From DASZUK01 sp963844575 (GTDB taxonomy: Bacteria; Actinomycetota; Acidimicrobiia; Acidimicrobiales; RAAP-2), in contig CAWJOU010000005.1 of the NCBI GenBank assembly GCA_963844575.1, positions 620,001-684,000 on the forward strand: 64,000 nt of DNA, in the 5' to 3' direction. The notes under the pieces are model-generated. The model worked only from the letters and a program-made list of their open reading frames with translations. It had not been told where the DNA came from and did no database searches. Position numbers and translations under genes: made by a program. This document shows positions 1 through 8,308 of this stretch, in pieces (position 1 is the first letter of the stretch; each line of letters opens with the position of its first letter).

Positions 1-1392
1 GGTGGACGTCGGCGGTGTTCCCTCTTGCGCCGTACCGGTCTTGACGGCCACCTTGTCCTGAGTGGGAAAGATGCCATAGGCGGTGCCCTTCGGTGTCGTC
101 GCCACACCCTGCATCAGCTGGTTGACCTGCTTCGCCGCCGCGGTAGTGGCCGCCTGCTGGTAGGCCTTGGGAGCGTAGGTCTGGACGATTCCGCCCTGGG
201 CATTGCGGATCTGAGCCATCACGTGCGGGGTCATGACCGTGCCTGTATCGGCGATGCCCTCGGCCACCATCGCCCCCTGCAAGACCGTCGAGCTCACTGT
301 CCCTTGCCCGAAAGCCGCATAGGCCACCCCCCCGGGCCCCGGCGTCTGTCCTGGCTGGAGGTTTTTTGGTGTCGGGAAGATCGACTTCTGAACGGTGCGC
401 GATGTCAGGTCAATAGGCGGCCTGGCGTTGTAGCCGAAGAGGCCCGCCTGTTTGAAGAGATCTGTACCACCCACGTGGAGTCCGAGCGTCGCATAACCGG
501 GGTCGCACGATTCCGGCAGCATCTGGACCATCGTGCCGCCGCAGGCCTTCGCCGCACCGGGTGTGTCGGCGTCGTTGCAGATGACGTTGTTGGTTGTCGG
601 GATCTGGCCCTTGGTCGTGCAACTCGAAACGGGATATGTGAAGTTGGCCAGTGTCGGCTTGAGGTTGTAGACCGCCGTGCTGGTCACCACCTTGAAGGTC
701 GAACCGGGCAGGATCGGGTACCAGGTCGCCAATGGCTCGCCCGGTTCGAAGCCCTCGGCGTCCTTGTCCTTGGGTGTGAAGTCGGCCTTGCTCGCGGCTT
801 CCTCCTTTGTGATTGTCGGGTTGGCCAGTGTGTTGGGATCGAAGCTCGGGCTGGAGTACATGGCCAGCACCGCCCCGGTCCTCGGGTTCAGCACGACCAC
901 CGCCCCGTCCTTGTTGGGGCCGGGCAGCTGGTCCAGGGCTGTCCGGGCCACCCGCTGCAGTGTCGGTTGGACGGTCAACGTCACGTCGTCGGGCGTCGGG
1001 GGCGGCGGCGACAGCAGCTGGCTCAGGGTCGTCGCTGTCTGCTTGTGCGGCAGGAGCTGTGTGTTGTAGACGTACTCGACGCCCTCCGTGCCCCGGAACT
1101 TGGACGAGTAGCCGACGATCCCGGAGAACAGTGGCCCTGTGGGGTATGTCCGGTAGTACTGGTCGATGTCGGGGCTGGCGCCGGGAACCTTCACCGACTT
1201 GGCCAGCACCGCGCCGTTGGCCGCCCGGATCACGCCCCGGTCGTTGTCGTGCTGCTTGGTGATGTTCCTCGGGTTCTCGGACGCGGCATTGAGGCTGGAA
1301 GCCTGCCGGACCTGGATGTTGACCAGCTGGAGCAGGATCAGCGTGAAGCACAGGATGAGCACGAGGCCCAGCCAGCGGATGCGGCGTCCCAT
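1..1392 (-). CDS. pbpA: Class B penicillin-binding protein (PBP2/PbpA type), 3' end outside window
   Basis: Peptidoglycan DD-transpeptidase that cross-links cell wall outside the membrane during elongation or division. The first 464 codons are visible and stay open to the window edge. One N-terminal membrane anchor (about residues 5-25, LGLVLILCFTLILLQL) precedes a dimerisation domain. The transpeptidase active-site serine sits in PGSTFK (about residue 230) and the KTG motif near residue 450 (KTGTAQ). The SxN position appears as S-C-D, a variant also found in some PBP2 proteins. ATG lies 7 bases after the pstP stop, so it is translated with that operon. No rodA gene separates it from pstP, as it would in mycobacteria. 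Confidence 0.92.
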   Translation of the reverse strand, partial: MGRRIRWLGLVLILCFTLILLQLVNIQVRQASSLNAASENPRNITKQHDNDRGVIRAANGAVLAKSVKVPGASPDIDQYYRTYPTGPLFSGIVGYSSKFRGTEGVEYVYNTQLLPHKQTATTLSQLLSPPPPTPDDVTLTVQPTLQRVARTALDQLPGPNKDGAVVVLNPRTGAVLAMYSSPSFDPNTLANPTITKEEAASKADFTPKDKDAEGFEPGEPLATWYPILPGSTFKVVTSTAVYNLKPTLANFTYPVSSCTTKGQIPTTNNVICNDADTPGAAKACGGTMVQMLPESCDPGYATLGLHVGGTDLFKQAGLFGYNARPPIDLTSRTVQKSIFPTPKNLQPGQTPGPGGVAYAAFGQGTVSSTVLQGAMVAEGIADTGTVMTPHVMAQIRNAQGGIVQTYAPKAYQQAATTAAAKQVNQLMQGVATTPKGTAYGIFPTQDKVAVKTGTAQEGTPPTST

Positions 1393-1399
1393 CAGCCGG

Positions 1400-3025
1400 T
1401 CACGGCACCGTCGTCGCGCTGGTCGTCGGCACCGACCCGGCCACGGTAGTCGTCGTGACCCCTCCCGGTGCCGTCGTCGTCACGCCGCCGGACGTGGTCG
1501 TCGTGGTCGACGGGAAGGTCGTCGTCGTGGTCGTTGTCTCGCCGCGGTCGATGCGGCGCTGTGTCAGGTACTCCTGGTGCAGGTTGGCGACGTAGTGGCG
1601 GGCGTTGGCCAGCGACCCCTCGTTCACGTCGCCCGCCAGGACCGGCAGCCGTGTCGGGAGCACCTCGCCGGTCGTCACCGACGTCCGCTCGACCAGCGTC
1701 GGCTTGAACCAGAGCAGGCCGCCGGAGCGGCCCTGGTAGATGACGAGGTGCTTGCCCTCGATCGTCACGTACCAGTTGTCGGTGGCGTACCACCGCAAGA
1801 AGCCGTACGCCGCGCCGACGACGACGAGCACGAGGACGACGAACAGGACGACCCGGAAGGTGAGCCGGCGCGGCGTGCCCGACCGGCGACGTTCCTGGCG
1901 CCGTTGTCGGCGTCGCTCCCGCCGGCTCGGTTCCTCGGGTCCGGGCTCGCCGGGTTCGGGTTGGCCGGGCGCCCCGTCAGAGACCGCCGGCCGGTCCGCC
2001 GGAAGGACTCCCGGTACGGCGCCGGTAGCGGCCGGTTGGTCGTCGGTCACCGGTTGGGTCGTGGCGGCCGGCTGGGCGGCCACGACGCCGGTCGTCGAGT
2101 CGTCGGGCGCCGATGCCGGCCGGCCGGCCCGATCGGTATCGGTGGCCGCGCCGGCCGGTGGCATGGCCTGACCCGCCGGCGCCGCGGCACCAGCCCCGGC
2201 GGCGATGCCGACCGCCGCACCCGCCGCCGCACCGGCCGCCAGGCCACCGGCCGCCGCCGGTGCGCCCGTCACCGGGTCGCTGGTCGGCACCGAGTCCGGG
2301 TCGGCGATGAGCACGTCGACGACGAGCACGGTGACGTTGTCGTTCCCGCCGTGCGCCACCGCCGCCTCGACGAGCGCCCGAGCGGCCGCCGCGGGTTCGG
2401 CCGTCGACGCGAGCATGCTGGCGATCTGCTCGGTCCCGACCTCGTTCGTCAGCCCGTCACTGCAGAGCAGGATCCGGTCGCCGTCGTGCAGGCGCAGCTC
2501 CCACAGGTCGACGTCGACGTCGAGAGAGACGCCGAGGGCCCGGGTGAGGATGTGGCGGTGGGGATGGACAGCCGCCTCGGCTTCGGTCAGCTCGCCCTGG
2601 CGGACCTTCTCCTCGGCCAGGCTGTGGTCCGACGTCACTTGGACGGCCCGCCCGCCGGAGAAGACGTACGCCCGCGAGTCGCCGACGTTGGCGAGGGCGA
2701 TCACGTCGCGCCCGTCCGCCCCGGCCACGAGGGCCACCGCGGTCATCGTCGTCCCCATCCCCCGGAGACCGGCCTGTTCCTGGCCCTCCCGCCAGACCGC
2801 GGCGTTGGCCTCGCCGACGGCCCGTCGGAGACCGTCGACGGTCGCCTGGCGGGCGAACGACACCCGGAGGGCGTCCACCGCGACCTGCGCGGCCACCTCG
2901 CCGCCGACGTGCCCGCCCATGCCGTCGGCCACCGCGAAGAGGTTCGGCTCCTCCAGGAGCCGGTCCTGGTTGGAGTGGCGAACCCGACCGACGTCGGTAG
3001 CCGAGCCGGACCGCAGGACGGTCAC
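1400..3025 (-). CDS. pstP: PP2C-family serine/threonine protein phosphatase, membrane-anchored
   Basis: Removes phosphate from Ser/Thr kinase targets (PknA/PknB type) that control cell-wall growth. The cytoplasmic PP2C domain (residues 1-235) has the metal motifs NQDR, ADGMGGH, NVGDSRAY, SDGL and GNDNVT. An Ala/Pro-rich linker leads to one transmembrane helix (VVLFVVLVLVVVGAAYGFL, about residue 405) and a short outside domain that ends in a Thr-rich tail. The start is GTG, overlapping the fhaB stop by GTGA, which implies translational coupling. The length, 541 aa, is close to that of mycobacterial PstP. Confidence 0.93.
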   Translation of the reverse strand: MTVLRSGSATDVGRVRHSNQDRLLEEPNLFAVADGMGGHVGGEVAAQVAVDALRVSFARQATVDGLRRAVGEANAAVWREGQEQAGLRGMGTTMTAVALVAGADGRDVIALANVGDSRAYVFSGGRAVQVTSDHSLAEEKVRQGELTEAEAAVHPHRHILTRALGVSLDVDVDLWELRLHDGDRILLCSDGLTNEVGTEQIASMLASTAEPAAAARALVEAAVAHGGNDNVTVLVVDVLIADPDSVPTSDPVTGAPAAAGGLAAGAAAGAAVGIAAGAGAAAPAGQAMPPAGAATDTDRAGRPASAPDDSTTGVVAAQPAATTQPVTDDQPAATGAVPGVLPADRPAVSDGAPGQPEPGEPGPEEPSRRERRRQRRQERRRSGTPRRLTFRVVLFVVLVLVVVGAAYGFLRWYATDNWYVTIEGKHLVIYQGRSGGLLWFKPTLVERTSVTTGEVLPTRLPVLAGDVNEGSLANARHYVANLHQEYLTQRRIDRGETTTTTTTFPSTTTTTSGGVTTTAPGGVTTTTVAGSVPTTSATTVP

Positions 3026-3549
3026 TTCGTGACCTCCAAGACGGTCGCGCCGACCTGCAGGAGATCGCCCTTCGCCAGCTTCACCGGCTTCGTGATCCGC
3101 TCCGAGTTGACGAACGTCCCGTTCGTGGACCCGAGATCCTCGACCCACAGCTGGTCGCCGCGCCGGTAGAGGCGGGAGTGGAGGGTCGAGCTGTACGGGT
3201 CGTAGGTGGTCGGCACGCCGCAGCCGGGCGAACGCCCGATCGTCAGCTCGTCGTCGAGGTCGAACGTACGACCGGCCTGGTCGGCCGGCTCCAACGTCTC
3301 CAGGAACAGCTGCTTGCGTCGCCGTCTCGTTTCGGGGCCCTCGATGGCCCGCCGCTCCTCCCGAGCGGCTCGCCGCCGCTCCGACCGGGTCTGGCGCGGT
3401 CCCGCCGGCCGGACCTCGACCCACACCGCCCGGACGACCCGGAGGAAGAAGAGGAAGATGAGCACGACGACCAGCCACTGCAGCGGGCGCAGGATCGCCG
3501 AGTAGTTGGTTGAGGCGCCGAGGAGCACCCCGACCGGCCCTTCGGTCAC
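3022..3549 (-). CDS. fhaB: FHA-domain protein, FhaB/FipA type
   Basis: Small phosphothreonine-binding protein, 175 aa, that links Ser/Thr kinase signalling to the divisome. An N-terminal transmembrane helix (about residues 23-42, LQWLVVVLIFLFFLRVV) is followed by a basic Arg-rich segment. The FHA domain covers residues 90-175, with IGRSPGC, the phosphopeptide-binding serine region SSTLHSRL and the LGSTNGTFVN motif. It overlaps fhaA upstream (ATGA) and pstP downstream (GTGA), so the three genes form one translationally coupled unit. Confidence 0.92.
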   Translation of the reverse strand: MTEGPVGVLLGASTNYSAILRPLQWLVVVLIFLFFLRVVRAVWVEVRPAGPRQTRSERRRAAREERRAIEGPETRRRRKQLFLETLEPADQAGRTFDLDDELTIGRSPGCGVPTTYDPYSSTLHSRLYRRGDQLWVEDLGSTNGTFVNSERITKPVKLAKGDLLQVGATVLEVTK

Positions 3550-4202
3550 GTCAGCTCGAAGACGAGGGTGGTCGACCCGACGGTGACCTCGTCACCGCTC
3601 GCCAGCTGCTGCTCGCGGACCGTTGCGCCGTTCACCTTCGTCCCGTTGGTCGAGCCCAGGTCGGTCACCACGACGACGTCCCCGGTCCGTCGGATCTCGG
3701 CGTGGCGCCGGCTGACGTTGGGGTCGCCGAGGACGACCGCGCACTCCGGCAGGCGACCGATGACGACCGGGTCGTCCGCGACGACCACCCGACCACCGTC
3801 CGGCAGGACCAGCTCGGCCCGGACCTCTTCCTCGGGTCCTTCGACCACCTCGGCCGTAATGGCGAACCGGCCCGGCCGCAGGCGCGTCCCCTCGTAGATC
3901 TGGACCTCCACCGGCCCGACGAACGAGTACCCCTCGATCCGGGCGTGCTCCCGGGCGGCGTCGGCCAGCTCCTTCGACAGCGCGTCGATGAAGTTGGTGA
4001 ACCGATCGACGTCGGCCGTCGCCAGCGTCACGGAGAAGGAATTGGGCGCGAGAAGACCATGGACCCCCACCCGGCGGTGCAGGTCCATCTCGCGCGTCAG
4101 TTTCCGGCCGATCTCGATCGGCTGGAGGTTGCTGCGGAAGGGTTTGGCCAACGTTCCCTCCACCAAGCGCTCGAGTCGCTCCTCGAACTGCTGGAGTCCC
4201 AT
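3546..4202 (-). CDS. fhaA: FhaA: DUF3662 plus FHA domain protein
   Basis: Cytoplasmic signalling adaptor. In mycobacteria FhaA binds phosphorylated MurJ and CwlM. The N-terminal DUF3662 domain covers about residues 1-115 (GLQQFEERLERLVEGTLAKP). The C-terminal FHA domain covers about 135-218, with VIGRLPEC, NVSRRHAEIR and LGSTNGTKVNG. At 218 aa it is much shorter than the mycobacterial protein because the long disordered linker is missing. I chose the ATG at 4202 because the DUF3662 domain begins there; an upstream GTG at 4277 would only add unrelated sequence. It is the first gene of a leftward operon and lies beside a tRNA-Leu gene read the other way. Confidence 0.9.
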   Translation of the reverse strand: MGLQQFEERLERLVEGTLAKPFRSNLQPIEIGRKLTREMDLHRRVGVHGLLAPNSFSVTLATADVDRFTNFIDALSKELADAAREHARIEGYSFVGPVEVQIYEGTRLRPGRFAITAEVVEGPEEEVRAELVLPDGGRVVVADDPVVIGRLPECAVVLGDPNVSRRHAEIRRTGDVVVVTDLGSTNGTKVNGATVREQQLASGDEVTVGSTTLVFELT

Positions 4203-4314
4203 GGTCCGGTCGATCCTACCGGTCGGTCCCGCACCTGGAGGAGGCATCACGCTCCTTGCCCAGGTGACGGACCGCATTCTGCCTCACGCGCGGTCGGCTA
4301 ACCTTGCATAGCCC

Positions 4315-4398
4315 GGGCGAGTGGCGGAATAGGCAGACGCGCAGGATTCAGGTTCCTGTGTCCGAAAGGATGTGGGGGTTCAAGTCCCCCCTCGCCCA
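4315..4398 (+). tRNA. tRNA-Leu (anticodon CAG)
   Basis: The 7-bp acceptor stem GGGCGAG/CTCGCCC encloses a D arm, an anticodon stem CAGGA/TCCTG around loop TTCAGGT (anticodon CAG), a long class II variable arm and a T arm GGGGG-TTCAAGT-CCCCC. The total is 84 nt. The 3' CCA is not encoded (the gene ends in the discriminator A, then CCG). Mycobacteria also have a tRNA-Leu next to fhaA. Accessory DNA begins just after the gene. Confidence 0.95.
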
Positions 4399-4613
4399 CC
4401 GAGGGCTCCCGACAGAACTCGACGGGAACCGGCGACAAAACTCAAGGTCGAAGGTGGGTGCGGCGTGTGGCGATAGCCGCCGAGAGTCTTCGTGCCCCAA
4501 TCCGGACTGCCGCCCTCGCACATCAGGCGAAATCGAAGGTGACGAATCAGTGATCGGGCGGCGTCCGGGCGCGCCGAAGCCCGAGGCCGGATCGACGCTC
4601 AGGAAGATGGGCT

Positions 4614-6407
4614 CTACGCGGTGAGTGGGGGGTCCGGACCGGTGTCCGGATCAGGGTTGTCAGCGGAGGACTCCGGCCGCCACTCGTCGAGTGCCCTAGT
4701 GCGCCGACGCCGCGGCAGTCGCCGCAATTGACCGGCCGACTCGGCTTCGACCTCAGCCAAGAAGGCTTCGATCTTGCGGAGGTTGGCGGCGCAGATGAGG
4801 AAGGCCACGAAGACGCTCTGGGCGGCCACGCCGCGGATTCGGCGGCGCTCAGCGTCATCGAGGGCCTGGTGGGCACCGTCCTTGAGGTAGGCGTTCATCC
4901 CCTCGACCGAGTTCCGCAGCGTGCCGTACACGGCGTGCCATTCGTCGCTTCCGAACAGGAGCGGCTGGACAAATTTGGCCCCCACCTCGGGCGGCAGAGT
5001 CACCGACTGCTGGGTGCATGCCTTCGGGGGATCGGCCTGGACGCCGTCAAGGACACGCACACGTAGGCGCGTTCTCGTACTGGCCCGCTCGGACCCCGGC
5101 TTGAGTTCGCATCGCGCCGTCGGGTTGGGCTGGGAGGCCGGACAGCGGAGACGCACGTGCCCTTCGTCGTCAGCACTCGCCTTCGGCAACATCCGGTACT
5201 TCCAGCGCTCTGTCAGGCGCGCCCGGTAGGTGGTCTCGTCGATCACCTTCTCGCGGAAGTCCTTGGTGGCGGTGATGAGGACTTTGGGGATCGATGGGCA
5301 GTACCACCCGCCCTCGATCAAGAGCATCCCCTCGTGAGAACCTTGGAGGCCAAGCTGGTCGATCTTGTAGTCGAGGACCGGGTCGTAGCCGAGGGCACGG
5401 GCCGGCAGCTGGAAGTCTTCGGGCTTGGCGTTGGTGTAGGCCAGGTCGCCGGCCAGATACTTGGCGGGGTGCCCGCGCTGACGGACGCTACGGAGGGCAC
5501 GCATTCCATTACGGCCTGGCGCGACTCCCGGCTTGTGCAGCGGCGCCATGCCCACCACGAGGCTGGGGAAAGCCCCGGGCTGGTCGGGATGGTCGGCGCC
5601 TGACACGGCGATCGAAAGCTCGTAGCCCCAAACCGAGCGCCGCCAGGAGGCCCCGTTCGAGCCTGTGCCGGAATCCTGGCGCACGTACCAGCCGGCATCG
5701 GGGTCGGACGAGTGGACTGCGACCTCGCCTGATCGGCCCCTTTTTCGATCATGTTGAGCGAACGCCGGCACGACCGTCGCATCGACAGCCACCGATCCCT
5801 TCCACCGCCGACGGACCTCCCTCGGCAGCTGCCGGAGGCTGATCTCGATCACCTGGTTGACGAACCAGTCGAGCCGATCGTCGCGCTTCTGCCACTCCTC
5901 GGGGGTCCGGGTGTTCCGTCGGAGCTCGGTGAGCAGCACGAACCGATCGTGAGCCAGTCGACGATTCTTCGGCGTCGGCGACGGGTCCATGACCGTCAGC
6001 AGGCCGTGGAAGCGGGTTCGGACGTTGCGGTAGACGGCCTGCCACCCCCGGTGGTCGAGTTGGCCGGGTGGCTTCGGCACCCCGACAGCGTGACGCATGG
6101 TCGGCGAGATCAACTTGAACAGCACGTCGGTGAAGGTCTGAGCCAGCATCGGGCGATCGGTCAGGGCGCTGAGCATCATGGCCACGAGCAGCGCCCGCAG
6201 GGGGAAGGTCTCCGAACGCCCGCCTGGTCCTTGGCGGTCCTCCTCCTTCCACTCGGCCACCTTCTCGACGATCCCCGACCCATCGATGAGTTCGATCGCC
6301 CGCCACACCGTTGTATCGGGTATCTGGCGGGCGTTGATCCGGTGCCGGATGGCCGTCGGGACCGGATCGACGTCGCGCAGCGGGAGCGCCGCCTGGAACG
6401 CGGTCAC
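4614..6407 (-). CDS. DDE-type transposase (IS1182/IS4-like)
   Basis: 597-aa protein that looks like an RNase H-fold DDE transposase, cutting and joining DNA at the ends of an insertion element. Candidate catalytic residues are the Asp in VAVDATVVPAF, the Asp in YLAGDLAYTNAK and the Glu in LRNSVEGMNAYL. The N-terminal part resembles the dimerisation/DNA-binding region of IS1182-type enzymes. The GTG start at 6407 has a weak GAGGCG upstream. No clear terminal inverted repeats were found by eye, so element borders are unknown. A decayed relative lies at 14328-14630. The frame is intact, so the enzyme may be active. Confidence 0.75.
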   Translation of the reverse strand: MTAFQAALPLRDVDPVPTAIRHRINARQIPDTTVWRAIELIDGSGIVEKVAEWKEEDRQGPGGRSETFPLRALLVAMMLSALTDRPMLAQTFTDVLFKLISPTMRHAVGVPKPPGQLDHRGWQAVYRNVRTRFHGLLTVMDPSPTPKNRRLAHDRFVLLTELRRNTRTPEEWQKRDDRLDWFVNQVIEISLRQLPREVRRRWKGSVAVDATVVPAFAQHDRKRGRSGEVAVHSSDPDAGWYVRQDSGTGSNGASWRRSVWGYELSIAVSGADHPDQPGAFPSLVVGMAPLHKPGVAPGRNGMRALRSVRQRGHPAKYLAGDLAYTNAKPEDFQLPARALGYDPVLDYKIDQLGLQGSHEGMLLIEGGWYCPSIPKVLITATKDFREKVIDETTYRARLTERWKYRMLPKASADDEGHVRLRCPASQPNPTARCELKPGSERASTRTRLRVRVLDGVQADPPKACTQQSVTLPPEVGAKFVQPLLFGSDEWHAVYGTLRNSVEGMNAYLKDGAHQALDDAERRRIRGVAAQSVFVAFLICAANLRKIEAFLAEVEAESAGQLRRLPRRRRTRALDEWRPESSADNPDPDTGPDPPLTA

Positions 6408-6783
6408 GGTGCGCCTCGGCCGGGGGCCGCCGAACCGCCTGAGACCGTCGAGCCAACAGCCACCGTCGGCCCGCCACCGGCCGGCAAAGAAGCGCTGAGG
6501 GTCTCGACGGAATAGATCATGGGGCGAAGTCAGTCATTTTTACTAAATGTGTAAACAGAAGATGCCGATCGGTCGCCCTCAGAAGAGGGAGCCCGACTGC
6601 ACCCTATCGACTCTTATGTGGCTATGAGCTGGGATTAGTTGACTCAACACCCCCCTGTTGTCTCAACACAACCCGGTTGATCCAACACCACTATTGTGCT
6701 TATTCCTCCTCGTCAATGCCCCGTCGGTTCGTATATTTGAATCAACAGATAGCACTGGAAATTCCAAAAGATTTTTCTGGAGG
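6408..6783. repeat. Gene-free AT-richer segment with three 19-bp iterons
   Basis: Three CAACAC units start at 6645, 6664 and 6683, exactly 19 bp apart. Each is followed after about five bases by a TTG-bearing inverse half, giving imperfect dyads CAACAC-N5-TGTTG, CAACAC-N5-GGTTG and CAACAC-N4-ATTGTG. The array sits upstream of the transposase start and past the end of the recombinase-like gene. It could be a transposase subterminal binding array or plasmid-like iterons. Nothing else is evident in the interval. Base composition is lower in GC than the chromosome around it. Confidence 0.6.
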
Positions 6784-7857
6784 TCACGACGACACGCCCG
6801 CCAGGGCCTCGTAGCCGGCCCGCTCGGGGGGCGCTTCGGCGAAGGGCAGGTACTTCACGAGCTGCCCCGCGCCAGCCCCGGCGGCAGGTGCAAGGACCTG
6901 GAGAGGGACGCCAACGGAAAGCTGGGCCACGATCCAGGTGACCCGGAGCTGCTGTACGTTGTATCTGGTCGGCCCTCCCCCCGAGCAGCGTCCGACGAAG
7001 GCCAGGATGTCCCGCCGGGTGATCCGCTTCCGCTCGGGGCGGTAGAAGGGGCGGTCACCGGACTCCTCGGCGATCGCCAGGACGTCGCTCGCCCACCTTC
7101 TTCGCACCGGGACGGTCCTGGGCGCCTCCCCGATGACCTCGACCACGAGGAGTCCGTCGTCTGTCCGGACGTCGGTGCCGACGATCCGCTCGATCTCGCG
7201 GCTCGTGAGCCCCGCCCCGAGGCCGATCGAGAGCAGCGCCAGGGTGTTGCGGCGCATGTGCTCGGTCGGCAAGCCTCGGGCCCACGCAGTCAGATCAGTG
7301 ACCTCGACGGCCGTGTAAGGAGGGAGCACGTCCGAGCGCCGCAGCGGAAGAGCCCGGGGCGGGAACAGCTCGTGGCCAAGCACAGCAGCCCCGACCTTCC
7401 ACAGATGCGTCCGGTAATTGAGACGGCTCCCCTCACTGAGGTGGGCACACCCCTCGCCGATGAACCGGTCGATCGTCTCGGGATGGAAGAGAACCTCGGG
7501 GTCGAGGGGCTGCCCGATCCGGTCGGCCCACACCGCCAACTGCGTCACGATGCTCAACTGGTGGTTGGCATGAAGGGGAGTGTCCGGGGTCGCCGCCATC
7601 ACGGCGGCCTTGACCACCCGCTCGATTCTCGCCCAGACGTCGCTCGGGATGTCCATAGGTGAGAACCGGTTGACTGCCCCGCTCACCGAGGCTCCCGGCC
7701 GGAGCGGCGCCCCGCCGTCCCAGTGCTCGGCCCGACGGTCAGTCTCGAAGGAGTACGAGGCGTCCCCCGACGCGGATCCGGCCCGCCCGGAGTGGTTAAT
7801 CGACTCCGTCGAAGCCCCTCGCTCGAAGGAGTCATGCGTTCGTACCGGCTCGGCCAT
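6784..7857 (-). CDS. Tyrosine-recombinase-like protein, catalytic residues degenerate
   Basis: 357-aa protein whose layout resembles phage integrases: an unstructured N-terminus (1-65), a helical core-binding-like part (about 70-185) and a catalytic-like part (about 195-350). LALLSIGLGAGLTSREIERI resembles the Arg I region, QLRVTWIVAQLSVGVPLQVL the HxLR region, and a Tyr lies at VKYLPF. The usual His-x-x-Arg reads Q-x-x-R, and the first Arg is displaced. It may be an inactive or divergent recombinase. A weak purine-rich stretch precedes the ATG. It is transcribed divergently from the small HTH gene at 8098. Function is inferred from fold-like pattern only. Confidence 0.5.
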   Translation of the reverse strand: MAEPVRTHDSFERGASTESINHSGRAGSASGDASYSFETDRRAEHWDGGAPLRPGASVSGAVNRFSPMDIPSDVWARIERVVKAAVMAATPDTPLHANHQLSIVTQLAVWADRIGQPLDPEVLFHPETIDRFIGEGCAHLSEGSRLNYRTHLWKVGAAVLGHELFPPRALPLRRSDVLPPYTAVEVTDLTAWARGLPTEHMRRNTLALLSIGLGAGLTSREIERIVGTDVRTDDGLLVVEVIGEAPRTVPVRRRWASDVLAIAEESGDRPFYRPERKRITRRDILAFVGRCSGGGPTRYNVQQLRVTWIVAQLSVGVPLQVLAPAAGAGAGQLVKYLPFAEAPPERAGYEALAGVSS

Positions 7858-8030
7858 CTCGATTTCACCGCCCTCTGCAGGTTCGACGAGGCCATCCCGC
7901 CAAACGCTGACTCCAGGCCATCAGGGAAGAGGCACCCAGCGGCGGACTCCGACCAGGAAAAACACAAGAAAATCCGCCGGAACCGACCGGCTGACGACCG
8001 CAGGAACCCTCTCAGTTGTTGCTTTAGCGC

Positions 8031-8097
8031 ATTGCTCACTAGCAATAGCCTAGACAGGCGTTGCTCCGGAGCAATCAGTCGGGGTAAGACAGGGAGC
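8031..8097 (+). promoter_or_regulatory. Twin palindromic operators and promoter of the HTH gene
   Basis: Two perfect dyads share the form TTGCT-N4-AGCAA: TTGCTCACTAGCAA (8032-8045) and TTGCTCCGGAGCAA (8061-8074), 29 bp apart. A further half-site TTGCT lies at 8019. A plausible promoter has -35 TTGCTC (8061-8066, inside the second dyad), an 18-bp spacer and -10 TAAGAC (8085-8090), which puts the transcript start at or next to the GTG at 8098. The site lies between divergent genes, so a bound repressor could act on both. Confidence 0.6.
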
Positions 8098-8307
8098 GTG
8101 CCTCTGGACCTCGTAGCGACGCCAGAGATCGCCCAGATGCTCGGGGTGTCGCGTCAGAGGGCGGACGTCATCACCAAGCAGATGGGCTTTCCGTCGCCTG
8201 TCGCCGAGCTGTCTATCGGCCGCGTGTGGAGTAAGTCCGACGTCGAGCGATGGATTGCCACTTCGGGGCGTCCGTCAAACGGGCGCTCGGCGCCGGGCGT
8301 CAACTAG
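8098..8307 (+). CDS. Small helix-turn-helix DNA-binding protein (AlpA/excisionase-like)
   Basis: 69-aa protein with a winged-helix motif of the MerR/AlpA kind: ATPEIAQMLGVSRQRADVI, then a wing and FPSPVAELSIGRVWSKSDVE, ending in a helix with W-I-A. Such proteins act as excisionases or small regulators in mobile elements. The GTG start lies at the predicted transcription start of a promoter overlapped by a palindrome, which suggests a leaderless mRNA and autoregulation. The divergent recombinase-like gene supports a mobile-element role. Which DNA it binds is not known. Confidence 0.72.
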   Translation: MPLDLVATPEIAQMLGVSRQRADVITKQMGFPSPVAELSIGRVWSKSDVERWIATSGRPSNGRSAPGVN

Positions 8308-8308
8308 C

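Noticed and set aside
25..1449. Plus-strand open frame of 474 codons
   Set aside because: Antisense to the penicillin-binding protein gene with its SxxK and KTG motifs; no ribosome site or domain.
6645..6698. CRISPR array
   Set aside because: Only three very short units, no true spacers and no cas genes anywhere in the window. The same applies to the repeats in rpsR and the secreted protein gene.
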